Shown: positions 41,546 through 50,659 of the stretch, one piece after another
How the letters are laid out: every line of letters starts with the position of its first letter
How positions within the stretch are numbered: the stretch's first letter is position 1
Source of the DNA: Ariolimax columbianus
Lineage: Eukaryota > Mollusca > Gastropoda > Stylommatophora > Arionidae
Direction of reading: 5' to 3'
DNA length: 64,000 bases
NCBI GenBank assembly: GCA_036924085.1
Contig: JAVGWX010000013.1
Coordinates: 44,166,675 to 44,230,674 of the forward strand
Program-made: the position numbers and the translations under genes
The notes under the pieces: generated by a model
Told to the model about the DNA's origin: nothing
The model's database searches: none
What the model saw: only the letters and a program-made list of their open reading frames with translations

Positions 41546-41984
41546 ATTATTCCACACGAGGCAAATGGCCAGTAGAAAACAGACAGACAAACCGTAAACA
41601 AAAACAATCAAAATTATTTAAACAAATACAGGTTGACGTCTGACAGGGTACGAAGAAGAAGAAGAAGATTTAAACAAATACAATTATTAGTTTTTTGCTG
41701 TGGCGTTTACCATACAAAAGAAAGCATGCATTTTACAGTATGTTTACATATTTTGTTTACGCATCTTTGTATAAATTTGTAAAAAGTTATTATAATATTG
41801 TTCTCATATGAAGGACTTTATATTTATCTATCCCATTTTATCCTACTTTTTTTGTCCTACGCTTTACGTACACGTCAGAAAATGTCATCTTGTTGTCAAA
41901 AATAAAACAGAATGGTCATACTAAGTCTGCTCTTAACATTTATAATGTTAATATTAGTTGGGGATCAACTAATGAGTTTCAGAG
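41546..41984. other. No recognised feature; AT-rich, one (GAA)4 at about 41653
   Basis: ACGTCTGACAGGGTACGAAGAAGAAGAAG near 41640 resembles the end of an L2 tail (compare CGTCTGACAGCG..AAGAAG at 56070). A tiny L2 3' end may be present. The rest is unassigned AT-rich DNA. Confidence 0.4.
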
Positions 41985-42150
41985 ACACCGGCACATGGTA
42001 TTGCAGAGCACCCAAGCAAATACCGGAACATATCCTGCAGGACGACCCCAATTGTGAAGACCAAATAGAGGCAGCCTGGCCCTTGGAAACGACCATGCTG
42101 TGAGGGACAGGTGAAGACCTGAAACGCAGTTTCGTTCGTGAACCTCACTG
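41985..42150 (+). pseudogene. L3-like LINE C-terminal scrap
   Basis: It reads YCRAPKQIPEHILQDDPNCE, DQIEAAWPLET, then shifts to GTGEDLKRSF. The EHILQ..P..E..... .WP pattern is the C-terminal motif of the RNase H LINE tails. Confidence 0.55.
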
Positions 42151-42949
42151 GGCTAATAGCATAGCATCAGTTGATCGAAGAAGAAAAAGAAGGATGTCTC
42201 TGATTCTGCCCTGTTGGTTACCACACTTTCTTTGCTCCACAGAAATGATTCTCTGTTCGGTAGTACGAGCACCTTGATGATGGCAGTGCGCTTTACTGAG
42301 AAGTCCAGAGCAAGCATCTCACAGGAGGCGATATCAATGAGAAAACTGTTCAGAGATGCTTTGAATGACTTATTGCATCATTTGTTCTGACTCCCTCTAT
42401 GAGTAAATGCCTGTGTTGAACACACCACACAGTAGCTGTGTAGGGAGTCATCTTACATGCGAACAACATTTCCAGTCCATCTGATCTGGGCTCTCTACAG
42501 AAATCCAATTATTATTTTAATTATGAAACAATGTTTCTTTCTTCTTTGTTATCCGTTCTCAAACCATTTTTATAACAATTTCATCTGACTGTTAAGTCCA
42601 ATGATTAAGAAAATTTACAAAAATGTAACATAATTTGAACAACAATATCTCTTGTTGAATCAAAAATGTTGCATTTTGCGCAATGAATTTTAAATCTTGC
42701 AAGTGGCGCTGTAAACAACTGCAATTCGTTTGCAACATAAAGGCGTCCATTAAAGAAAAATAAACGGTGAGGAAATCCTTTCAACAAAATAAACATTATG
42801 GTGCGAAACGACTGTTAAAAGTGTTTCCAAAGAAAGGATATATTATAGGGGAAGTAACATATATTTTACAAAAGATAGACCAATCCTCGGCATTTCGTAT
42901 CTAGAATTAGGCAGTTCGATACATCGTTAAGAGAGAGGTCGGCCAATAT
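42151..42949. other. No recognised feature
   Basis: AT-rich sequence. No family motif, tandem array or dispersed copy was recognised. Confidence 0.35.
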
Positions 42950-43225
42950 TAAGACCTATTGGCTTTGGTAAAAGCTCGCAAGCTCACATGGTATGCGCAT
43001 GTTTCAAGATTGTCTATGTTGACCAAGACGGTCCTGCAATGTACTGTTCATGGGAAGCGTAATAGAGGAAGGCAGAAAACGAGATATGAAGACAATATCA
43101 GAGGGTGGACGGGAATTCCCATAGCTGGAACAAAAATCCTGGCACACAACCGAGTGGAGTAGTTGGATCTGGTTTAACAATCTGGCGCCTCATGACCTTT
43201 CAGGTTACGGAACTGATGACGATGA
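42950..43225 (+). pseudogene. L4-type LINE 3' terminus
   Basis: The frame LVKARKLTWYAHVSRLSMLT, KTVLQCTVHGKRNRGRQKTR, YEDNIRGWTGIPIAGTK corresponds to the FGHVSRS, QGRRRRGRPKKRWED and KEWT blocks at 29.9-30.05 kb. It ends near TCACGACC-type sequence and GATGACGATGATG. 5'-truncated. Confidence 0.7.
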
Positions 43226-43564
43226 TGCTGACGACACTACACTGGTACTGCACTCACCGTTAACGATATCAATGTTGCTAACGAGCTTCTACAAAGTCAA
43301 GAATGATGTCTTCAAACACACCTTCCTCAACGTCAATTTTCTCGTCAGGTAGACAGGTCTCATATATCCGTCTACGAAATCATCAAAATGAACTTAAATT
43401 TTAAATGTTTCAAGAATCATCGAACGACAAAGTTTACTGAACACATCAAAGAGTGCCGGCTTTCCCAGTGCCAAGTTTGGTTGGGTCGCCTTCCAGTCCA
43501 CTGAGTTTCACATATTTTACCGCTGGAGATCTGGCTACTGTTGCTTCGTCTAGAACAAACGCTC
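43226..43564. other. No recognised feature before the 30-bp array
   Basis: Unassigned single-copy-looking sequence. Confidence 0.3.
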
Positions 43565-43760
43565 GGTCTTGGCTTACAAATAGACAAAACCATCAGTCCC
43601 GGCTTACAAATAGACAAAATCATCGGTGCCGGCTTACAAATAGACAAAACCATCGGTCCCGGCTTACAAATAGACAAAACCATCGGTCCCGGCTTACAAA
43701 TAGACAAAACCATCGGTCCCGGCTTACAAATAGATAAAACCATCGATCCCGGCTTCATCC
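43565..43760. repeat. 30-bp minisatellite, array 1, about 6.5 copies
   Basis: The unit is CTTACAAATAGACAAAACCA plus TCGGTCCCGG. It is closely related to array 2 at 44056-44475. The two arrays are separated by about 290 bp of non-repeated sequence. Confidence 0.95.
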
Positions 43761-44055
43761 TCATCATAGGCGTCTCAGTCTCTATAGACCATGCGCGTGG
43801 CGCCCTGTAGGTTTTGCCCAGCTCTGTCTTCTGTATTTCGACACTGTCTGCTGTGCTCTACAGGCCGATCCGCGAGTGACAGACCCTGCCACAGATCGTT
43901 CAACCATACTGAGGAGACTGGCTGGTCCTTGATCTCTTCAGTCTTTCTCTTTTCTCTGCAGCCAGAATATCTCTACGATCGTGAGTACCCAATATGTCTT
44001 CTCCAACTGACTGTCTTCAGATAGCTCGATCTTGCACAATTTCTTCCCAGCCCTC

Positions 44056-44475
44056 GACTTACAAATGGACAAAACAATTGATCCCGGCTTACAAATGGAC
44101 AAAACAATTGATCCCGACTTACAAATGGACAAAAAAATTCATCCCGGCTTACAAATGGACAAAACAATTGATCCCGGCTTACAAATGGACAAAACAATTG
44201 ATCCCGGCTTACAAATGAACAAAACAATTGATCCCGGCTTACAAATGGACAAAACAATTGATCCCGGCTTACAAATGGTCAAAACAATTCATCCCGGCTT
44301 ACAAATGGACAAAACAATTCATCCCGGCTTACAAATGGACAAAACAATTCATCCCGGCTTACAAATGGACAAAACAATTCATCCCGGCTTACAAATGGAC
44401 AAAACAATTCATCCCGGCTTACAAATGGACAAAACAATTGATCCCGGCTTACAAATGGACAACACTATCGGGCCC
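44056..44475. repeat. 30-bp minisatellite, array 2, about 14 copies
   Basis: The unit is CTTACAAATGGACAAAACAA plus TTGATCCCGG (TTCATCCCGG in a block of units). It differs from array 1 at a handful of positions. Several frames stay open because the unit is 30 bp. An M1 mariner end follows directly. Confidence 0.95.
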
Positions 44476-44483
44476 GGAAAGAT

Positions 44484-44856
44484 CTTCTGAGACCAGGTCA
44501 GACGTATATTGTTGCGTTAACTCACGTCCTTCTTTAAACACAGTTCTTCACTATTGTCTTCGACACACTTTTGTCACCATACACTGTCTGCATTCTGTGA
44601 TGAATGTCAACTGGTCGACATCCTTCAGCTGTTAGAAACCGAATCACATATCACTGATCAACTCTGAGCGGATTCCGTATCACACCCGCCATGTTTTCAA
44701 CGGTTTGCCGAGGAAACTACGAGTCGGAGGATAATGAAAGTTTGTAAACTTGACGGTTTGTATGTGTTGTATACACCAGAAGTGACGCCATCATGTGCAT
44801 CATACGTATGTTCACTTGTTGCAGTTTGGTCCTGTCTCATTTGAAAACATCTCGTA
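44484..44856 (-). mobile_element. M1 mariner-like element, 5' part, antisense
   Basis: The minus strand starts CGAGATGTTTTCAAATGAGA beside a TA (44857-44858). It carries the M1 leader and the HTH-coding region down to about 44484. It is a single arm, equivalent to the right arm of the 35.67-36.39 kb palindrome. Confidence 0.8.
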
Positions 44857-45119
44857 GTTTAGAAGTGCGGTTAGCACAACAGCAGGACCAAGCTTGATCA
44901 AAGTGCCAACATTAAGTCCTTGCCGGCCCTAAACATTTGTTCGTAGTCTTTCAAATGCAGCATTACAATACTGTTGTAGACCGTCGCATGAAAAGCTATT
45001 TGAGTGCCTCCAAAAAATTCACCTAGATCAAAAAATGCATTATAGTACCTAGTAACCTATATTGAGTACAGTTAGCGACAGTAGATCTGGAAAGAACTAC
45101 TCACTATATATTTAAAAGA

Positions 45120-45365
45120 AAGAGGGGTGAGATACGGATGTGTGTTGTATGCTTGGCTGTTAAACATATACACGGAGAACATTGTCAGGCAGATTGAAGC
45201 CCGGGTTAAACATCAAGGGGAGACAAATCAACAATCTCAGATGACACAGTATTTTTGTCGAACGTGAGCAAAAGTTGTCGGAACTGATAAAGACAGTCAA
45301 CAACAGAAGTAAAGAATATGGATTGGACATTAACTCTTTACAGTCTATATAATTCACAAGAACTA
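45120..45365 (+). pseudogene. LINE RT palm fragment
   Basis: A degraded RGVRYGCVLYAWLLNIYTEN (compare GVRQGCVLSP.LFN.Y.E) precedes, in another frame, NNLR-DDTVFLSNV-type residues and SKEYGLDINS. One frameshift lies between the two motifs. Confidence 0.55.
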
Positions 45366-45474
45366 AGTCTTAATTCCCAAGACATTAAAAATAGGGACTG
45401 TATGTCTTTCATGGTTAACAGAGAAAAAGTCATTACAACTACAATTATTGATCTCGAAGACCCATTCCTCATCG

Positions 45475-45660
45475 TAGCTGCAAGACTCAACTTCGTCTTG
45501 GGCCACGGAAGTCCAGTGCGTGGTAAGTGCTCCTCTAGGGGCATCTCCGATGTTGTAGGATACAGCAAGGGAGTCTGACCAACGCATTGGAGGTCTTCCC
45601 ATCTGTCTTTTCTTATCTCGGGTGTACCAGAGTGCTGTCGCTGTGCTCCATCGTTTTGTC
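45475..45660 (-). pseudogene. Possible LINE 3' terminus
   Basis: The minus strand has RKDRWEDLQ/GRPPMRWSD and a later WTSVAQDEVES. These vaguely match the GRP..RW.DD and W...A.DR..W blocks ending many LINE ORFs. The assignment is weak. Confidence 0.3.
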
Positions 45661-46194
45661 GTAACAAAATAAAACTAAAATTATGTTGTTTAAATTGACA
45701 GATAGGGCTTTTGTATATAAATCAAATTTAGGCTAAATAACAAGATATTGTTGATATGCCACATGTTGTTTGAGATGAATCAGACTGTCAGTTATGTTAC
45801 TCTTCTTAGCCCCAATTGGCAATTTGGACTGTAAAGGGTGTTACTCTTGTTGACTACAATGGACATTGTGGACTGTAAAGAGTGTTACTGTTGATGACTA
45901 CAATGGACATTTTGGACTAGAAAGGGTTAAAATCATGAAGAACACAAAGCATGTCAATTAGCCCTTCAGTAACAATCATAATAAAATGAGGTTAGTGGTG
46001 GGGGCGGGGAGGGGGCGTAGGAGGGGAGTTCTGGAACACGTAAATAGTTATTTTTACCTCAGGACAGATAATAACAAGTGATGTGAAAGAACGGGAAGAA
46101 GAAAATAGGAATAGCCAAAAACACACGTAACAACATTCAGGGCAAATTACAAATAAGCTAAAAATCTGAATCACCAGGTGTTATATAATATATT
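45661..46194. other. Unassigned; 44-bp direct repeat near 45830-45925
   Basis: GACTACAATGGACATT followed by TGGACT and AAAGGGTGTTACTC-type sequence occurs about 2.5 times. G-rich sequence lies near 45995-46020. No coding signal. Confidence 0.4.
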
Positions 46195-46545
46195 CATCAT
46201 TTATGTACGGTGATGAAACGTGGATGCCCCGAGCAAACAGTTGAAGGACAAAAGTAAGGTCCTTGAAATGTGGATCAAATTTCGTGAAAACAAAAAACAA
46301 ACACATATAAAAGTGCAGACGAAATTAGGAACATGAAAGGGAATACTGGCCAGATAAAAGATGGTGGACATTTAAAGATCCAGTGTATACTTTTCAATAC
46401 AATATTGCAGGGAAAGGTTAAAAGCGAAAAGGCAAGAGAAAGGGTAGTGGAAGCAGGGACAGTTAATGCATTTAAGAAACTGGTTGTATACAGACTCTGC
46501 AGAGACTTCTAAACCAGTACAAAGACGTTAACTTAACTTAAGAAA
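46195..46545 (+). mobile_element. LINE C-terminal scrap followed by L1 3' end
   Basis: YGDETWMPRAN near 46197-46240 is a decayed YGCETW block. From about 46440 the sequence is the L1 3' end (GGAAGCAGGGACAGTTAATG, CAGACTCTGCAGAGACTTC, GACGTTAACTTAACTTAAG) with a short internal deletion. Confidence 0.6.
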
Positions 46546-46721
46546 GACAGCGATTTAAAAGAGAGAGCATCGTCAAGAGATTGACTACAAACAGTTTATC
46601 GGAGGATACCATCACGGCAAGAAACAGAAGATACTTGAGGTCTTTTGCAGCTAACCTATGATGAGGATACGGTACTTGACATCATCATCATTTGGGTGGT
46701 GGGTAGAGAGGTATTCTTATA

Positions 46722-47150
46722 TCCGAGACGTGTTCAAATGAAACCGGACCTAACTGCACCAAGGGAACGTACGTACGATGCGCATGATGGCGGAAGATCT
46801 TTCGTTAGCTCACGTCCTTCTTTACACATCATTGTCCAGTTCCTCACTGTTGTCTTCGACACACTTTTGTCACCTTACACCGCCTGCATTCTGTGATGAT
46901 TGTCAACTGGTCGACATACTTCAGTTGTTAGAAACCGAATCACCGCTCGCTGATCAACTCTGGACGGATACCGTATCTCATCCAACACGTTTTCAACGGT
47001 TTGCTGAGGAAACTATGAGTCAGAGGATACTGAAATTGTGTAATTTTGACGGTTGATATGTGCTGTTTACACCTGATTTGACGTCATCATGCTCATCGTA
47101 CGTAAGTTCACTTGGTGCAGTTAGGTCCGGTTTCATTTAAACATGCCTCG
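46722..47150. mobile_element. M1-derived MITE with long terminal inverted repeats
   Basis: The left end CGAGACGTGTTCAAATGAAA to GATGCGCATGATG is the inverse of the right end, CATCATGCTCATCGTACG to CATTTAAACATGCCTCG. The repeats are roughly 65-70 bp. The interior is one M1 arm read antisense (HTH-coding, stops present). It looks like the fold-back form with most of one arm deleted. Confidence 0.85.
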
Positions 47151-47640
47151 CATTCCCTGTTGTTATTAGTTTCTAGGGATTAGAGTTATCTTAGTCTTGC
47201 CCTGTCACCTCTACCCACTATCGATGGCAGGTTGTTTTCCCTTTTCAGGTCCCTGAAGAACATGATCTAAATAAGTTTGATATGCAAACAAATGACAGGA
47301 AAACGTTTCTAAACAAATCAATAATTAAGGTTTTTTTCTAAATTATGTTTTGATTTATCTGTCGTGTATTTTTTCAACACATAAAGACACGAAACACAGA
47401 TTAAAAGAAGTATAATTTAATAGCCTTCTGCATTCGCCCAAGTACGATGAACGGGTTATGTCGTTCGCATGTCCGATGAGAGCCTCCACAAGCAGCTGTT
47501 GTACAGTCAGCTCAGAACAGATGGACGGACATCAGGGGGATAAAATCAACGGTGCAGAGACTCCTTTAAAATGTCTATCAAAAACGTCAAGATGTATGTC
47601 ACCTACTGGGAGATGCTGTCACAGAACTCTTCCCCCAGGC
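47151..47640. other. No recognised feature
   Basis: AT-rich to about 47420, then mixed sequence with an open frame I cannot assign. Confidence 0.35.
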
Positions 47641-47860
47641 GTACAAGCGCCATGCTCAGATCGTAGAGCGAAACATTATCTCCGTGGCTCAGAGATATCA
47701 AGCCCTTCGAGAGAACAGAACGCACAACGGCCCAACAGCCTACTCCTCACATGCGTGCCACAAGTATGGAAGAGTCTCCCATGCCAGGAGTGGAATTTAC
47801 AGTCATACAAGATCACATCTGGTAGCACAAGTATGATGATGTCACAATTTCCGATTGTCA
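47640..47860 (+). pseudogene. Possible LINE 3' end with zinc-finger-like tail
   Basis: One frame reads AVTELFPQAYKRHAQIVERN and later CHKYGRVSHARSGIYSHTRS, then HL. The C..CGR...R.GL.SH.R.H pattern that ends some RTE-like LINE ORFs is suggested, with the second cysteine replaced. Confidence 0.35.
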
Positions 47861-47889
47861 TGAGCGACTATTATGATTCTGTACATGCA

Positions 47890-48310
47890 GAATAACAAAG
47901 AATTAAAACTGAATATTCTCAGAACACGCGTATTCCCGGTGGCAATGTACAGATACGAGACACGGATGAGCACACAAATATTAAGAAAGAAGATCGGGAC
48001 TTTCGAGACAAAATGCTACGGGAGAATCCTCACAATTCCTTGGGTAAAGAAAATAACAAATAAAGCCATCCTGCAAGATCTGAGTGTCAACGAGAACTGG
48101 CTTATAAACCACGTTATGTTTCGGAAACTGAGGTTTTTCGGCCACATCAAGCGCCATGACAGACTGAGAAAATCAGTTCTGAAAAGCTTTGTTCCAGGAA
48201 GACGAGCCAGAGGCCGACCAAGACGTAGATGGATAAAAGATATCAAGGACACCCTGAGAGTGAATATGAAGCATGCGAGTAGACCGACTGCTGATCGAAT
48301 AGACTGACTG
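47890..48310 (+). pseudogene. LINE C-terminal domain, well preserved
   Basis: The frame reads FPVAMYRYETRMSTQILRKK, GTFETKCYGRILTIPWVKKI, TNKAILQDLSVNENWLINHV, RKLRFFGHIKRHDRLRKSVL and PGRRARGRPRRRWIKDIKDT. This is a complete post-RT C-terminal region of an RTE-like LINE without the RT. It ends in RPTADRID, where a 20-bp tandem repeat starts. Confidence 0.8.
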
Positions 48311-48379
48311 CTGATCGAGTAGACCGACTGCTGATCGAGTAGACCGACTGCTGATCGAGTAGACCGACTGCTGATCAAG
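48278..48379. repeat. 20-bp tandem repeat, about 5 copies, at a LINE 3' end
   Basis: GAGTAGACCGACTGCTGATC is repeated. The first unit overlaps the last codons of the LINE C-terminus at 47890-48310. Confidence 0.9.
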
Positions 48380-48789
48380 ATTCCTATCGAATGGATGTGA
48401 TGAGAGTCACGCTCTGTCAAGGACATGCTATATGATGATGATGACATGCAGACATGTCTCTTATAACTTGACTTCCTGTTGGCCTCGTTATTATTTTGAA
48501 AGGGGAAATAAGGACATGTCAAGACACTGACTTGTAAACAGATAATGATTATTCGTGGCAGTGATCAATGTCAAGTGCACTCAGAAGGCATAAATAGCGA
48601 AAAACAGAAAGGTAAGCGGCAACACAGATTTGAACCACGGATCTCCGGGTTACGAAAATGCCTTGCCAGAAAAGAAAGATGGATATTTGACCAACCGAAA
48701 TCCTCATATAGTGTTCTAATTAGCCACGCCTTTTGTCATTCAACACTTTAGACTATGGAAAACAGACTCGGAATCAAGATGCTGAGCAG

Positions 48790-49480
48790 TGTATGAGCTG
48801 GAGCGGTCGGCGACCCATAGTTGACTGCTAGCATCTAGGACAGCGAACCATAGCTGACTGCTAGTGTCTGGGCCAGCGACCCATAGTTGACTGCTAGCGT
48901 CTAGGCCAGCGAACCATAGCTGACTGCTAGTGTCTGGGCCAGCGGCCCATAGCTGATTGCTAGTGTCTGGGCCAGCGACCCATAGCTGACTGCTAGTGTC
49001 TGGGCCAGCGACCCATAGCTGACTGCTAGTGTCTGGGCCAGTGACCCATAGCTGACTGCTATTGTCTGGGCCAGCGACCCATAGCTGACTGTTAGTGTCT
49101 GGGCCAGCGACCCATAGCTGACTGCTAGTGTCTGGGCCAGCGACCCATAGCTGACTGCTAGCGTCTGGGCCAGCGACCCATAGCTGATTGCTAGTGTCTG
49201 GGCCAGCGACCCATAGCTGACTGCTAGTGTCTGGGCCAGCGACTCATAGCTGACTGCTAGTGTCTGGGCCAGCGACCCATAGCTGACTGCTAGTGTCTGG
49301 GCCAGCGAACCAGAGCTGCCAATACCCTTCTACACCTCCACGCGGTGATCTTTAATCACATGCTGTAACAGAGCAGACTGGCTTAGGAGAATGGATCGAA
49401 GAGGGAATGCTATCCCGGTACTCAAAAAGGCCTGCTGAAGTCGGATGTGTCTGACCGAAATATGCAAATATCACAGTCAA
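48790..49480. repeat. Repeat G copy with 33-bp minisatellite, about 15 units
   Basis: The array at about 48805-49320 has unit GCTAGTGTCTGGGCCAGCGA plus CCCATAGCTGACT. It flows into the unamplified distal part of G (CAGAGCTGCCAATACCCTTC, GATCGAAGAGGGAATGC, CTGAAGTCGGATGTGTC). In copies 1 and 3 of G the same segment exists about 1.5 times, in complementary orientation. Confidence 0.9.
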
Positions 49481-49544
49481 GATGTTAATTAAAACACAAC
49501 ACACATTCAAAAACTGACATACAATCGAATTTATATTTTTTTTT

Positions 49545-49815
49545 AAAAAGTGTTTGCCTCTCTGTATTCTACTGGCAGAGGCATGCCTTTTTCCACCCCG
49601 GGCTTCGACCTTTTAAGTGATATCAGGACGTATTAGCCAGTGCCTGTATGCATGTTTGTGTCTGTATGTACCTTTGCTAGTTAGGGCGCTCTCAGAGGTC
49701 AACCCAACCAAACTGCATTGGAAGGGCCTCACCCTGAGGGCGCGTGTGAAAGTTGTGAAAGTGTGATTGTTGGACAGAGTCAAATTAAACAGAGTGTTAG
49801 GTAAAAAGAAAGGTC
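49545..49815 (+). repeat. Dispersed repeat E, copy 3
   Basis: It contains TTGCCTCTCTGTATTCTACT, GTGATATCAGGACGTATTAG, TTGGAAGGGCCTCACCCTGA and GTCAAATTAAACAGAGTGTT, then AGGTAAAAAGAAAGG. That is a single, unexpanded version of the 35-bp unit seen at 20.25 kb. Confidence 0.8.
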
Positions 49816-50364
49816 GACGTCTGATCGAATTTCTAATAAGGATACTATAAAATGCTTCGAGTTTTATAAAGACATAAACAATGGCTTAAAATTGTTATCC
49901 AACCACATGAAAAAACCACTGCTGGGGCCCCTGTTTCTGCTGCAGTTTGATCATTAACTTGACGTCATCTGAACCTGCTGGTGGTTTGAGTGTGACTCGT
50001 CTAGTCCAACTGCTAACCAGCACTATACTACAGTATATTCTAGATTACGGGAATGAGATCCAACCAAAGAATCGTCTAGAACATCAAAGGGAGACAAACA
50101 TTATTTTTTTCATTTTCAAAGAATATCTCCTTCGCATTTGTCAACCCAATACACCTGTCTTCAGATGTTCGAGAATAAAAGAGACGTATGTTCTTTTGAT
50201 CGGATAACAACTCTCAGTATGGACCTGGTTACCAACTGTCACCAAGTAACTTATGCCCTTCGCTGAACAACTATTTATCACTCTATTGTAACAGGAGAAC
50301 AGATGCACTTCCCTCGTATTATTCCTTGATTATATTGAGATTCAACCCAAGAACGGCAACTCTT
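49816..50364. other. No recognised feature between two inverted E copies
   Basis: Unassigned sequence. Short frames give no family match. Confidence 0.35.
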
Positions 50365-50640
50365 CCCCTTCACTCTCTTCTCACCTCACCCTGTTTCATT
50401 TGACTCTATCCCACAGTCACACCCTTGCACAACTTTCACACGCGCCCTCCTGGTAAAGCCCTTCCATTGCACTTTGGTTGGGCTAGCTTCCGAGGGCGCA
50501 CAAACCTAGCATAGGTACATACAGACGCACACATGCATCCAAGCACTGGTTTATGCGTCCTGATATCGCCCAATTGACTACGGTCTTGGGTGGAAAATGG
50601 CGCGCCTCCGCCAGTAGAAACTAGTGAGGCAAACATTTAA
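50365..50640 (-). repeat. Dispersed repeat E, copy 4, antisense
   Basis: The minus strand is nearly collinear with 20000-20250, the closest pair in the window, down to ATCAGGACGCATAAACCAG and CTAGGTTTGTGCGCCC. Its distal end has one 35-bp-like unit (GGGTGAGGTGAGAAGAGAG). It ends against an A-run at 50643-50660, next to repeat F. Confidence 0.85.
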
Positions 50641-50659
50641 GCAAAAAAAAAAAAAAAAA

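Noticed and set aside
40664..41611. 315-codon minus-strand open frame as a host gene
   Set aside because: Its ends are L6 LINE blocks (LLYGSETW, RNQRRILGI, RRLSVFGHVVRL) and its middle is a minisatellite.
44032..44635. Repetitive frames QMDKTIDPGL and AYKWTKQLIP as a repeat protein
   Set aside because: The 30-bp repeat keeps several frames open on both strands equally. No signal peptide, start context or conserved flank is present.
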